A stretch of DNA of 64,000 bases from Aldehydirespirator sp965203635. Its GTDB lineage: Bacteria > Actinomycetota > Acidimicrobiia > Acidimicrobiales > Aldehydirespiratoraceae. The position numbers were made by a program, and so were the translations under genes. The stretch is taken from contig OZ241903.1 in NCBI GenBank assembly GCA_965203635.1, forward strand, positions 1,736,001 through 1,800,000, given 5' to 3'. The notes beneath the pieces were generated by a model. That model saw nothing but the letters and a program-made list of their open reading frames with translations, searched no databases and was not told the origin of the DNA. Shown piece by piece: positions 52,741 to 61,678 of this stretch; position 1 is the first letter of the stretch, and each line of letters starts with the position of its first letter.

Positions 52741-52768
52741 TTGTCAGATGGATTTTCAAGGATAATGT
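52741..52768 (+). promoter_or_regulatory. promoter just before the DUF4143 ATPase gene
   Basis: TTGTCA (52741-52746) and TAATGT (52763-52768) are 16 nt apart within an AT-rich patch. Transcription would start near 52775, one base before the ATG, so a leaderless mRNA is possible, although GGTGG close by could be a weak ribosome site. Confidence 0.35.
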
Positions 52769-52775
52769 AGGTGGT

Positions 52776-53972
52776 ATGGCTGATGCGCCGGGCGGCGACA
52801 CCGCGATGGGCAGACCGTTCGTGGAACGTCCGGACGATGCGGCGGCCCTGCGGGCGGCGATGAAGCGCTCGCCGGTGACGCTGCTGACAGGCCCACGACA
52901 GGCCGGCAAGTCGACGCTGGTGCGGCGGGTTGTCGATCCGTCTCCGTCGGCAGTGTTCGATCTGGAGGACTACCGCGATCTCGCGCGGCTGGCCGAGCCG
53001 ATGCTCGCGCTGCGCGACACGGGTGAGACCATCGTCATCGACGAGGCCCAGCGGATGCCTGAGTTGTTCGAGTCGCTGCGGGTGCTGGTGGACGAGAGCC
53101 GCCGCCCGGGGCGCTTCGTGGTGCTCGGCAGCGCCTCGCCGGACCTGACCGGTCTCGGCTCGGAGTCGCTGGCAGGGCGGGTGACGCTGGTGGAACTAAC
53201 CGGATTCCGGCTCAGCGACGTCGGCGCTTCCCGGCTCGGCGACCTGTGGGTGCGCGGCGGGCTGCCGGAGTCGTTTCTGGCCGCTGACGACGAGGCATCG
53301 AGCGTGTGGCGAGACGACTACATAGCGACCTTCCTCGAGCGCGACCTGGCCGGTTTCGGGTTCCGCTTCCCGGCCACGACGATGCGCCGCTTCTGGACGA
53401 TGCTCGCCCACTATCACGGCCAGACCTGGAACGGCGCGGCAATCGCCCGGTCGATCGACGTTTCCGAGGCGACGGTGCGCCGCCTCGTCGATGCCCTGAC
53501 CGACGCCCTCGTCGTGCGCCAGTTGCCGGCCTGGTTCGCGAACATCTCGAAGCGGCAGGTGAAGGCGCCCCGGGTCTATGTACGCGACAGCGGCCTGCTG
53601 CACCGGCTGCTCGGTATCGGCACTCGCCTCGACCTCGAGCGTCACCCCAAGCTCGGCTCTAGCTGGGAGGGGATGGTGCTCGAGCAACTCCTGGCACGCT
53701 TCGGTGGCACCGCGGCCGCGTTCTGGTCAACCCACAGTGGCGCCGAGCTCGACTTGCGGCTCGAGATCGGCTGCCGGGTGATCGGGTTCGAGATCAAGCG
53801 CACCGACCGGCCCTCAACCACAAAGTCGATGCACAACGCCATAGCCGACCTGGAACTCGACCGCCTCGTCATCGCGCACGCAGGCACCCACCGCTTCGAC
53901 CTCACAGACCGCATCACCGCCGTGGGCGCCACCGACCTGCTCACCGAGGCCGATCCCCTCGCAGGCCTGTGA
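52776..53972 (+). CDS. AAA ATPase with DUF4143 domain
   Basis: A 398-residue protein: AAA-14-type ATPase domain with Walker A LLTGPRQAGKSTLVRRVVD (about 35-53) and Walker B IVIDEAQRMPELFESLR, the sensor-like LGSASPDLTGLG, then a C-terminal DUF4143 nuclease-like or regulatory domain: RVYVRDSGLLHRLLGIGTRL, WEGMVLEQLLARFG, SGAELDLRLEIGCRVIGFEI and KRTD. The E...ELDL...EIK pattern in this domain resembles PD-(D/E)XK folds. Function is unknown; such genes are common as solitary accessory ATPases. ATG 52776 is used; ATG 52806 (MGRPFVERP) is an alternative. It converges with the E2 gene 3 nt apart. Confidence 0.85.
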   Translation: MADAPGGDTAMGRPFVERPDDAAALRAAMKRSPVTLLTGPRQAGKSTLVRRVVDPSPSAVFDLEDYRDLARLAEPMLALRDTGETIVIDEAQRMPELFESLRVLVDESRRPGRFVVLGSASPDLTGLGSESLAGRVTLVELTGFRLSDVGASRLGDLWVRGGLPESFLAADDEASSVWRDDYIATFLERDLAGFGFRFPATTMRRFWTMLAHYHGQTWNGAAIARSIDVSEATVRRLVDALTDALVVRQLPAWFANISKRQVKAPRVYVRDSGLLHRLLGIGTRLDLERHPKLGSSWEGMVLEQLLARFGGTAAAFWSTHSGAELDLRLEIGCRVIGFEIKRTDRPSTTKSMHNAIADLELDRLVIAHAGTHRFDLTDRITAVGATDLLTEADPLAGL

Positions 53973-53975
53973 GTG

Positions 53976-55142
53976 TCAGCCGAGTTGATCGGCGGAGGCT
54001 TCGATGGTTTCCTTCAGTTGGGCGAGGAAACGGCCGCTGGCGCCGCCGTCGATGATGCGGTGATCGAAGGTGGCCGAGATCGTCATCGTCGGCACCTCGG
54101 CGGCGGTGCCGTCGCGGAGCCGTACGACGGGCCGGGCCATGCCGAAGGCGGTGATCATGCTGGTTCCCACCGGCAGCATCGGCGTGCCGGCCAGCATCCC
54201 GAGCGCGCCCACGTTGTTGACGGTGGCGGTCGCTCCGGCGAGCTCGTTGGGGGCCACGGTGCGGTCGCGCGCCGCGGCGGCCAGCCGCAGGATCTCCGCT
54301 GAAAGCTCCGGCAACGAGCGGGCTTCGGCGCCCCGCACCACCGGCACCATCAATCCCTCGGGGGTGTCGACGGCCACGCCGATGTCGTAGCGCTCGAAGT
54401 ACTCGATCTCGTCGCCGTCGAGCCTGGCGTTCATGACGGGATGGTCCCGCAGCACCGGGACCAGCAGCGCCACCAGGAGAGCATCGAGGGGTACCCGCGA
54501 GCCGGTCCCGGCGGAGGCGGCGGCTCGGGTCTCCAGCAGCCTGGTGGCGTCGGCGTCGACCATCGACGTGAACTGCGGGATCTGCATCGACTCGGTCATG
54601 TGCCGGGCGATGGAGCGCCGGATGGCCGACAGGCGCTCGCGCCGGCCACCGCCTGCGCCCGTGGCCGGCCCGGCTGCGGCTTCGACATCGGCGACGGTGA
54701 TCGAGCCGCCCGGCCCGGAACCGGCCACGGCGGCCAGGTCGATGCCCCGCTCCCGGGCCAGCTTGCGGGCCTTGGGCAGGGCCTTGACCGAGCCCGGAGC
54801 GGCCGGCTGGGGCGGCGTGGGCTCGGGGGCCGGGGGCGGAGCTCCAGCGGAACCGGCAGCGCCCGTTGCCGGGGCGGGTTCGTCCTCGGTGGGGACCTCC
54901 TCGCCCGGCTCTCCGATCACGATGAGGGTCTCGCCCACCTCGATGACATCGCCGGGCTCCCCGCCGAGCGCCAGGACCGTGCCCCGGTAGGGGGTGGTCA
55001 TCTCCACCACCGACTTGTCGGTCTCGACCGAGCAGATGGCCTGGTCGAGATCGACAGTGTCGCCCACGGTGACCAGCCATTCCACGATCTCGCCCTCGAC
55101 CATGGTGTCGCCCACGGCCGGGAGCTTGAAGGTGTGCGCCAT
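53976..55142 (-). CDS. 2-oxoacid dehydrogenase E2 (lipoyl acyltransferase)
   Basis: A 388-residue E2. The lipoyl domain has the attachment Lys in SVETDKSVVEMTTP (about 42). A Pro/Ala/Glu linker leads to the subunit-binding domain (VKALPKARKLARERGIDLAA then GSGPGGSITVADVEA), then the catalytic domain, with the terminal FDHRIIDGGASGRFLAQLK (the DHRxxDG motif). It transfers acyl groups from E1 to CoA. It starts 1 nt after the fused E1 gene stop. No E3 (lipoamide dehydrogenase) gene is adjacent, so a shared E3 elsewhere is presumed. Confidence 0.92.
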   Translation of the reverse strand: MAHTFKLPAVGDTMVEGEIVEWLVTVGDTVDLDQAICSVETDKSVVEMTTPYRGTVLALGGEPGDVIEVGETLIVIGEPGEEVPTEDEPAPATGAAGSAGAPPPAPEPTPPQPAAPGSVKALPKARKLARERGIDLAAVAGSGPGGSITVADVEAAAGPATGAGGGRRERLSAIRRSIARHMTESMQIPQFTSMVDADATRLLETRAAASAGTGSRVPLDALLVALLVPVLRDHPVMNARLDGDEIEYFERYDIGVAVDTPEGLMVPVVRGAEARSLPELSAEILRLAAAARDRTVAPNELAGATATVNNVGALGMLAGTPMLPVGTSMITAFGMARPVVRLRDGTAAEVPTMTISATFDHRIIDGGASGRFLAQLKETIEASADQLG

Positions 55143-55143
55143 G

Positions 55144-57228
55144 TCAGCCGGCCAGCGCTCGGCGGACGCCGGCGGTGATGCGGTCGGCGGTGAGCATGGA
55201 GTACCGCTCTAGCTGGGTCGGACCCCAGAAGACGTCCATGTGGGCCACCCGCACCGGCGGCGCCTCCAGCGAGTAGAGACCCTGCTCGCTGACCGCGGCC
55301 AGCACCTCGGCGCCGAACCCGCTGGTGGTCTGGGCCTCGTGCGCGACGACCAGCCGGCCCGTCCTGTCCACGCTGTCCAGCACGGTCTCGCGGTCCCACG
55401 GATACAAGGTCCGCAGGTCGACCACCTCGACCGACACCCCTTCGTCGGCGAGGGTCTCGGCCGCCGTCAGCGCCTGGCGCACCGGAGGACCCCACGACAC
55501 GACCGTCACGTCGGTGCCGCCCCGCGGCACGCTGGCCCGCCCGAACGGGATCCGGTAGGGCTCGACCGGAACGTCCTGCTTGAGGCCGCGGTACAGCGAG
55601 ATGGGTTCGAGGAAGACCACCGGATCCTCGCTGGCCAGCGCCGACTCCATCAGGCCCTTGGCGTCGTAGGGGTTGGACGGGTACACGACCACCAACCCGG
55701 GCGCGTGGGTGAATAACGACTCGGGGGAGTCGGTGTGGAACTCGTGGTTGTCGAGGTTGGTGCCCACCGGCAGCCGGGCCACCACCGGGGCCGTCAAATG
55801 GCCCCGGTAGCGCCAGCGGATACGGGCCACATGGCCGATGAGCTGGTCGAAGGCCGGGTACACGAAGCCCGCGAACTCGATCTCGGCCACCGGTCTCAGC
55901 CCGGCCATGGCCATGCCCACCGCAGTGCCCATGATGCCGGTCTCGCACAGGGGGGTGTCGATCACGCGGTCGGCGCCGAAGCGCTCGTGCATGCCCTCGG
56001 TGATCCGGAACACGCCGCCCTCCACGCCCACGTCCTCCCCCAGGGTCACCAGCGACTGGTCCCGCTGGAAGGCCGCGTGCAGCGTCAGCTTGAGGGCCTC
56101 GGTCATGTCGAGCCGGCGGGTCTCTCCGGCGGGCGACGGGTCTTCAGCGACGGTCCAGACCTCGTCCGGCTCCAGTGCGGCTGGGGCCTCGCCGGAGTCC
56201 TGCTGCTCGCGGCGCAACTGCTCGGCCAGGGAGGCCGGCGCCCGGGCGAACAGCTGCCGGGGCGAGTAGTGGCGCGGCACCGGGGGCCGGGCCTCGAGCT
56301 GGTCGACGAACGCCTCGAGGTCGGCCGAGATCCCGGCCCTCATGGCGTCCTCCTGGCCGGTCTCCCACAGGCCCTTGTTCACCAGGAAGGCCCGCATCCG
56401 GGTGATGGGGTCCCGCTCGCGCCACTGGAACTCCTCGTCGGTGGTGCGGTACACCGGCGTGCCGTCGTACGTCGAGTGGGGTGCGAACCGGTAGGTGAGC
56501 ATCTCGATGAGGGTCGGCCCCCCGCCGCTCGCGGCCCGGTCGACGGCCTCGCGGGCCGCCTGGTACATGGCCAGCGGGTCCATGCCGTCGACGCGCTCGC
56601 CACAGAACCCGTACCCGTCGGCCTTGGCGGCCAGCGTGGCCGCCGCCGTCTGCTTGTCGATGGTGGTCGACTGGGCCACCTGGTTGTTCTGGCACAGGAA
56701 CACGGTGGGGGTCTTCCACACCCCCGCGAAGTTCATGGCCGCATGGAAGTCCGACTCGGAGGTGGCGCCGTCGCCGAACACCACCATGGCCACGGTGTCG
56801 CGCCCCTGCAGCCGCTCGGCGTAGCCGAAGCCGACGGCGTGGGGCAGGTGGGTCCCGATGGTGGCGTTGAGCCTGGTCACCCGGTAGCGGTTGACGTCCC
56901 AGAGGTCGTCGTCGTCGGGCACGCCCATCCACAGCCCGACCGTGGCCAGCGGGCTCATCCCCCGGGCCAGCCACATTCCCAACTCCCGGTAGGCAGTGAA
57001 GAGCCAGTCGGCCTCGCGCAGGGCCAGCGCCGCTCCCACATGGGCCTCCTGGCCACTCACCTGGTAGTAGGCCGGCATGCGTCCCTGGCGCTGGAGGTTG
57101 AGGAGCTTCTCGTCGGCCATCCTGGTGGTGAGCAGCAGGCGGAACATCTCGACGAGGCGGCTGTCGTCGAGATCGGGCGCGGGTCCTACGAGTTCGCCGG
57201 CCGGATCCAGGATCTGCCGCATCCTCAT
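55144..57228 (-). CDS. fused alpha-beta E1 component of 2-oxoacid dehydrogenase
   Basis: A 694-residue fusion of what are normally two subunits. The alpha part (about 1-330) has the ThDP motif GDGATSESDFHAAMNFAGVW and KTPTVFLCQNN, and RFAPHSTYDGTPVYR. The beta part (about 375-694) begins MTEALKLTLHAAFQRDQSLV with TLGEDVGVEGGVFRITEGM, DTPLCETGIMGTAVGMAMAG and the C-terminal VDLRTLYPWDRETVLDSV. The sequences are closest to branched-chain 2-oxoacid or acetoin-type dehydrogenases rather than PDH. It decarboxylates a 2-oxoacid and reductively acylates the E2 lipoyl arm. Two SDR genes are transcribed divergently; the Lrp-type regulator is nearby. Confidence 0.9.
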   Translation of the reverse strand: MRMRQILDPAGELVGPAPDLDDSRLVEMFRLLLTTRMADEKLLNLQRQGRMPAYYQVSGQEAHVGAALALREADWLFTAYRELGMWLARGMSPLATVGLWMGVPDDDDLWDVNRYRVTRLNATIGTHLPHAVGFGYAERLQGRDTVAMVVFGDGATSESDFHAAMNFAGVWKTPTVFLCQNNQVAQSTTIDKQTAAATLAAKADGYGFCGERVDGMDPLAMYQAAREAVDRAASGGGPTLIEMLTYRFAPHSTYDGTPVYRTTDEEFQWRERDPITRMRAFLVNKGLWETGQEDAMRAGISADLEAFVDQLEARPPVPRHYSPRQLFARAPASLAEQLRREQQDSGEAPAALEPDEVWTVAEDPSPAGETRRLDMTEALKLTLHAAFQRDQSLVTLGEDVGVEGGVFRITEGMHERFGADRVIDTPLCETGIMGTAVGMAMAGLRPVAEIEFAGFVYPAFDQLIGHVARIRWRYRGHLTAPVVARLPVGTNLDNHEFHTDSPESLFTHAPGLVVVYPSNPYDAKGLMESALASEDPVVFLEPISLYRGLKQDVPVEPYRIPFGRASVPRGGTDVTVVSWGPPVRQALTAAETLADEGVSVEVVDLRTLYPWDRETVLDSVDRTGRLVVAHEAQTTSGFGAEVLAAVSEQGLYSLEAPPVRVAHMDVFWGPTQLERYSMLTADRITAGVRRALAG

Positions 57229-57309
57229 GTTCCTTCCGCTCCTGCTCGCTGTGCTCGCCGGCCGCTCGGGCCGAGGCCTCCGTGAGCCGCTGTCAGCCGT
57301 ACTCTACGA

Positions 57310-57336
57310 TAGGAAACGCTTGTGTATCACTTCCTA
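57310..57336. promoter_or_regulatory. inverted repeat in the E1/SDR divergent promoter region
   Basis: TAGGAA (57310-57315) and TTCCTA (57331-57336) flank a 15-nt AT-rich spacer in the 170-nt gap between the divergent E1 and SDR genes. A further GTGAT motif lies nearby at 57342-57346. This could be an operator for a regulator of both genes. Confidence 0.35.
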
Positions 57337-57398
57337 CGCCTGTGATTCCATATCTGGCCTCCAGCGACAGCGCGAGTTTCGATGACTAGGGTGGCTTC

Positions 57399-58229
57399 AT
57401 GACCGAGACCGACCCCACTAGGGCGACCACGGCCGACACCTTCGACGTGACTGGTCGCAGGGTGGTCGTCACCGGGGGCACGGCCGGGATCGGCCTGGCG
57501 GTCGCGGCTCATCTAGTCGACTGCGGCGCCCAGGTGGTGATCTGTGGCCGTCGGCCCGAAGGCACCACGATTGCAGAGGGCATCGGCGCGGCGTTCGTGA
57601 TGATGGATGTCGCCGACGACGCCTCGATCGAAAGCGCCTTCAAGGCCGTGTCCGAGCGGTTCGACGCGCTTGACGCGCTGATCCTCAACGCCGGTATCGA
57701 CGAGTACCACGGCGAGGTCGAAGCCCTGGACATGGACGTGTTCGAGCGGGTGATCGACATCAACACCCTGGGAGTGGTGCGGGCCCTCCGGCACGGCGTG
57801 GGCATGGTGCGCGACCTCGGGTCGGTCGTCGTCACTAGCTCGCCGGCCGGTTCCGTGGCGGCGCCGGGCATGGCCGCCTACGCCGCGTCCAAAGCCGCGC
57901 TCGACCACCTGGTGCGGGTGTGGGCCTTGGAGCTGGGGCCGCGCCAGGTCCGGGTCAACGCGGTGCTGCCCGGCATCGTGGAGAGCGAGATGGGTGCGGA
58001 GTCGGCGCCCGACCTGGAGCTGATCAGGCGCATGACCGCCAACGGCGTGTTCCGCAAGGCGTCGGAGATGGCGCCGGTGTTCCACTTCCTGGTCAGCGAC
58101 GCCAGCGCGACCCTCACCGGCTCGCTCGTCGGCTGTCACGACGGCATCCCTCTCGGCTACAGCCAGGAGGTGATGGCTCGTCTAGCCGCGGACTTGCCCG
58201 ATCCCTCCGAGGGCGAGGCCGCGCCGTGA
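57399..58229 (+). CDS. short-chain dehydrogenase/reductase (SDR) 1
   Basis: A 276-residue classical SDR: glycine motif VVVTGGTAGIGLAVAAHL, NAG motif LILNAGIDEYHGEV, catalytic Ser in VVVTSSPAGSVAA, and the YxxxK pair in YAASKAALDHLVRVW, then RVNAVLPGIVESEMG. It is a complete NAD(P)-dependent oxidoreductase on an alcohol or ketone. It is divergent from the E1/E2 genes and coupled to a second SDR by a GTGA overlap. Substrate is unknown. Confidence 0.88.
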   Translation: MTETDPTRATTADTFDVTGRRVVVTGGTAGIGLAVAAHLVDCGAQVVICGRRPEGTTIAEGIGAAFVMMDVADDASIESAFKAVSERFDALDALILNAGIDEYHGEVEALDMDVFERVIDINTLGVVRALRHGVGMVRDLGSVVVTSSPAGSVAAPGMAAYAASKAALDHLVRVWALELGPRQVRVNAVLPGIVESEMGAESAPDLELIRRMTANGVFRKASEMAPVFHFLVSDASATLTGSLVGCHDGIPLGYSQEVMARLAADLPDPSEGEAAP

Positions 58230-59068
58230 AGGGAGCGCTGGCCGGGCTGGTGGCACTGGTCACCGGCGCGGGCCGGACCGGGGGGATGGGCGAGGCGACG
58301 GCGCGGCGGCTGGCCGAGGCCGGCGCCGACGTGGTGGTCACCGACTTGGCCAGCGACCGTCCCGAGCTGCGACAGGATGAGACTCACGGCTTGGGCGATG
58401 ATCTGGCCGCGCTGGAGGCGCTGTCGGCCGAGTTGCGTGACCGTTTCGAGGTCAGGAGCTTCGCAGCACCGCTGGACGTCACCGACCAAGCCCAGGCCGA
58501 GGCCGTGGTCGAGCGCACCGTGGGGGAGTTGGGGTCGCTGGACATCCTGTTCAACAACGCGGGGGCCACCACCGGGGTGGGCCGCTTCGTCGACCAGACC
58601 GAGGAGCAGTGGAACCTGTCGTGGCAGGTCAACGTCATGGGCTCGCGGCGGATGGCCCTGCTGGCGCTCGGGCCGATGATCGAGGCCGGCCGGGGCGTGA
58701 TCGTCAACAATGTGTCGATCGGGGGGCTGGTGTCGGACCCCGGATACGGCGCCTACAACGTCACCAAGTTCGGGCTGGTCGCGATGACCAAGCTCATTGC
58801 CAAGGAGCACGGCCCCGACGGGATCCGCTGTGTGGGCGTGTGCCCCGGCCCCATCGACACCCAGATGGCGGTGGCCAACCGCAGGCTGGTCGCCGACCTG
58901 GCCGGTGTCACTGACGACGAGGCCGGCGAGATGCTGGTCTCGGAGGTGCCGCTGGGCCGGTGGGGCACAGCCGACGAGGTTGCCCAGTTGGTGGTGTTCC
59001 TGGCCTCGCCCGCCGCCTCCTACATCAACGGCGCCCTGATACCCATCGACGGAGGTGTGCTTCCCTAG
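58226..59068 (+). CDS. short-chain dehydrogenase/reductase (SDR) 2
   Basis: A 280-residue SDR: VALVTGAGRTGGMGEATARR (glycine motif with an extended loop), FNNAGATTGVGRFVDQ, the catalytic Ser in NNVSIGGLVSDPGYGAYNVTK with the YxxxK pair, and the C-terminal GRWGTADEVAQLVVFLASP then ASYINGALIPIDGGV. GTG 58226 overlaps the SDR 1 stop by 4 nt (GTGA), so the pair is cotranslated and may act in sequence on one substrate. It converges with the Lrp-type gene 5 nt away. Confidence 0.88.
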   Translation: MKGALAGLVALVTGAGRTGGMGEATARRLAEAGADVVVTDLASDRPELRQDETHGLGDDLAALEALSAELRDRFEVRSFAAPLDVTDQAQAEAVVERTVGELGSLDILFNNAGATTGVGRFVDQTEEQWNLSWQVNVMGSRRMALLALGPMIEAGRGVIVNNVSIGGLVSDPGYGAYNVTKFGLVAMTKLIAKEHGPDGIRCVGVCPGPIDTQMAVANRRLVADLAGVTDDEAGEMLVSEVPLGRWGTADEVAQLVVFLASPAASYINGALIPIDGGVLP

Positions 59069-59073
59069 CCGGC

Positions 59074-60090
59074 CTAGCTGAGGCCGGCGGTCATCGACTC
59101 CTTTACCTCCACCAGGTATACGAACGCCTCGACTTGCCGCACACCCTCCACTGAGCGGACTCGGTCGAGCAGTTCCGCCAGGTGGGCCTCGTCCCGGTAG
59201 CTGGCCTCGGCGATCACATCGAAGCGTCCGAGAACGATGGCAACCAGGGTGACGTCGGCGACGGCTGCAATCTCCTCGGCTACCGGTCTAGCCGGCCCGT
59301 CCGCCTCGATCATGAGCCCGGCGTAGCCCTTGACCCCCAGGACCCCGGGGCTGACGATCGTCTGCACGGTCACGACGCCCGCGGCCATCAGCGCCAGGAC
59401 CCGCTCCCGCGTGGCGGCATGGGACATTCCGGCAACCTCGGCCAGTTCTGCGAAGGTCGCCCGACCGTCGGCTGCCAGGTGCTTCAGGAGCCTTATGTCG
59501 GTGGCGTCCACGGTGCGGCGGCGGGCGCCGAGCCGGTGGTCGCCGGCGGGGGAGTGCGACCAGTCCTGCTTCACGTACGCCACCAGCGACGAGGCGTCGA
59601 TACCGCGCACCTGCGGGTCCGACCGGGCTGCCTCGATGGCCGCGTTGAGGTGCTCGGCGTCACGGGCCCTGAACTCCACGAATAGCCCGCGGATGCCAGC
59701 CGGGATCAGTACGAAGGCGGCCTCCTCCATTTCAGCTAGCCGCCCGGCTACCGATGCCACCGGGCCCTTCACATCGATCAGGCAGTAGGCGAAGTCTCCG
59801 TATCCGAGAGCGCGGGGGTCGATGCGCCCGAGTATGTGAATGGCGCCGCTGTCGATCAGCCGGATAACCCGGGCTTTCACCGCGGCCTGAGACATGCCGA
59901 TGTGCCTGGCCAGGGCGGCATAGCTGGCCCTGCCGTCGGACACCAGGCTGTCGATCAGGGTTCGGTCTATTTCGTCCAAGTCCACCACGGTGGCGTGATC
60001 GTAGGCGAGGTCGCCGCGGGGCTCAGCGCTGCGATCGTTGTGCATTTCTAGGAAGCGCAGGCTGTTGAGCCGGTTCGGCACAGAATCCAT
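59074..60090 (-). CDS. tandem Lrp/AsnC-family regulator (two HTH-RAM units)
   Basis: About 338 residues containing two full Lrp/AsnC units. Unit 1 (about 35-180) has LDEIDRTLIDSLVSDGRASY then ALARHIGMSQAAVKARVIRL and a RAM-like sensor domain. Unit 2 (about 190-end) repeats it: DATDIRLLKHLAADGRATFA then LAEVAGMSHAATRERVLALM, followed by VTLVAIVLGRFDVIAEASY. Lrp proteins sense amino acids and regulate amino-acid transport. The divergent branched-chain-type importer next door is a likely target. The start is uncertain: ATG 60090 (MDSVPNRL), with TTG 60111 or ATG 60045 as alternatives. Confidence 0.82.
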   Translation of the reverse strand: MDSVPNRLNSLRFLEMHNDRSAEPRGDLAYDHATVVDLDEIDRTLIDSLVSDGRASYAALARHIGMSQAAVKARVIRLIDSGAIHILGRIDPRALGYGDFAYCLIDVKGPVASVAGRLAEMEEAAFVLIPAGIRGLFVEFRARDAEHLNAAIEAARSDPQVRGIDASSLVAYVKQDWSHSPAGDHRLGARRRTVDATDIRLLKHLAADGRATFAELAEVAGMSHAATRERVLALMAAGVVTVQTIVSPGVLGVKGYAGLMIEADGPARPVAEEIAAVADVTLVAIVLGRFDVIAEASYRDEAHLAELLDRVRSVEGVRQVEAFVYLVEVKESMTAGLS

Positions 60091-60107
60091 GGCTTGGTCA
60101 TCATTAG

Positions 60108-60151
60108 GCAAATAGAACTATTGCTTCTAGCCCTGACTTGCCAACATATGT
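60108..60151. promoter_or_regulatory. palindromic sites in the Lrp/importer divergent region
   Basis: GCAAATAG-AA-CTATTGC (60108-60124, one base out of register) and the exact palindrome ACATATGT (60144-60151) lie between the regulator and the lipoprotein gene. AT-rich imperfect palindromes are typical Lrp-type binding sites, so autoregulation and control of the importer are plausible. Confidence 0.4.
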
Positions 60152-60212
60152 AATATCCCACTATCAAGACTTCCAATACATGCGTGCTCGAGCCGCGAAG
60201 GAGGATCACACC

Positions 60213-61598
60213 ATGAGTCCCAAGTCCAGCTGGAGGGTGCTGGCTGCAGTCCTGCTTGCTTTCGCCCTGGTCGCCGCGGCCTGCGGCGACGATGCCGATG
60301 ACGCGCCCGCCGCGGAAGAGCCCGCACCGGCCGCTCCGGCGGAGGAGCCTGCCGAGGAGCCCATGGAGGAGACCGCGGAGGAGCCCGCTGAAGAGCCCAT
60401 GGAAGAGCCGGCGGAGGAGCCTGCCGAGGAGCCCATGGAGGAGCCCGCGGAGGAGCCCATGGAGGAGACCGACTCCATGATGGCCGACGAGTCGATGGAG
60501 CCAGTCAAGGTCGGGCTCATCGCCCAGATCGAGGAACTCATGGCCTTCCCCGAGGTGCCCGCGGTCGCTCAGGCCTACGTCGACTACTTCAATGCCGAGC
60601 ACGGCGGCGTGAACGGGCATCCCATCGAGCTCGTCGTCTGCGGTGCCGGCGACGCGGTGGAGTCCCACATCGCCTGTGCCAACGAGTTCGTGAACGCCGA
60701 CGACGTCCATGTGGTCATCAACGGCGGCTTCCTGTCCAACAGCATCGTCTCGGGCACGATCCTGGCCGAGGCCGGGGTGGCCAACCTGGGCCTGGGCAAC
60801 GACTTCATCGACTATCTCACGCCGAACCTCTACAACTTCGATCCGGGCCTGCCCGGCCTGGCCCAGGTCTTCTTCGTGTTCGCCAAGAATCAGCGCGACG
60901 TCTCTACCATGACGCTGTTCCTGGCCGACGACCCGGCCATCGCGCCGTTCGAGCCGGCTCTGTACGCCATCGGCGAGAGCAACGGCATCACGATCACCGA
61001 GACCATCTATCTGGGCTTCGAGCCGGACCTGACCGGACCGGTCTCGGCGGCCGACACCTCCAATGACGGTTGGCTGTTCGTGCTGGCCGACGGCGCCCAG
61101 TGCACCGCGGCCGCGGCCGGAGCGGTGACGGTCGGTTACGGGGGCCACATCTTCGGCAACGACCTGTGCCTGAGCCAGGACCTGGTCGAGTCGGGCGCGG
61201 TCGACGGCTGGTCGGGCCCGATCGTGTCAAGCGCCCCCACCGTCGACGGCGGCGCCGAGATCGACGAGATCAACAGCATCCTCGACACCTACGGCGGCGC
61301 CGGCGTGCAGACTGCCGGCCTGGCCGGCTGGACGCTGGCCCAGGTCTATATCGCCCGGGACCTGCTCACCGAGGGCGGCGGCGCGGACGCCACCGACGAG
61401 TCGGTGCTCACCGCGCTCAGCACCTACTCCCGCAGCGGCATTCCCGGCTATCCCGATGTGAGCTGCCCCGGCCCCGATCCGTGGCTCGGTGCGTGCAACA
61501 CCTCGCCGTTGATGGTCACCGTCGTCGACGGGCAGATGACCGCTCCCGACGGGTTCACGTTCCTGGACTTCTCGGAGCTCAACTTCCTGCTGGGCTGA
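60213..61598 (+). CDS. branched-chain-amino-acid-type substrate-binding lipoprotein
   Basis: A 461-residue LivJ-type binding protein. The N-terminus is a lipoprotein signal: SWRVLAAVLLAFALVAAAC with Cys at about residue 25. It is followed by a 50-residue acidic linker of EEP/AEEPMEEP repeats, then the type 1 periplasmic fold (VKVGLIAQIEELMAFPEVPA then YVDYFNAEHGGVNGHPIELV). ATG 60213 has a perfect AAGGAGG site; the longer frame to 60138 is not used. It supplies substrate to the LivHM permease encoded next. The linker probably spaces the protein from the membrane or cell wall. Confidence 0.92.
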   Translation: MSPKSSWRVLAAVLLAFALVAAACGDDADDAPAAEEPAPAAPAEEPAEEPMEETAEEPAEEPMEEPAEEPAEEPMEEPAEEPMEETDSMMADESMEPVKVGLIAQIEELMAFPEVPAVAQAYVDYFNAEHGGVNGHPIELVVCGAGDAVESHIACANEFVNADDVHVVINGGFLSNSIVSGTILAEAGVANLGLGNDFIDYLTPNLYNFDPGLPGLAQVFFVFAKNQRDVSTMTLFLADDPAIAPFEPALYAIGESNGITITETIYLGFEPDLTGPVSAADTSNDGWLFVLADGAQCTAAAAGAVTVGYGGHIFGNDLCLSQDLVESGAVDGWSGPIVSSAPTVDGGAEIDEINSILDTYGGAGVQTAGLAGWTLAQVYIARDLLTEGGGADATDESVLTALSTYSRSGIPGYPDVSCPGPDPWLGACNTSPLMVTVVDGQMTAPDGFTFLDFSELNFLLG

Positions 61599-61678
61599 CG
61601 CTCTCGTAGGGCTGATCGGCTACGGTCGAGGCAGGCCGGGTCCGCGTGGGCCCGGCCGGCTTCGGTCGGAGTGCCTCC

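Noticed and set aside
53976..57228. Pyruvate dehydrogenase assignment for E1/E2
   Set aside because: The E1 is an alpha-beta type with branched-chain/acetoin-like motifs, unlike the single-chain AceE usual in Actinomycetota, so pyruvate specificity was not claimed.
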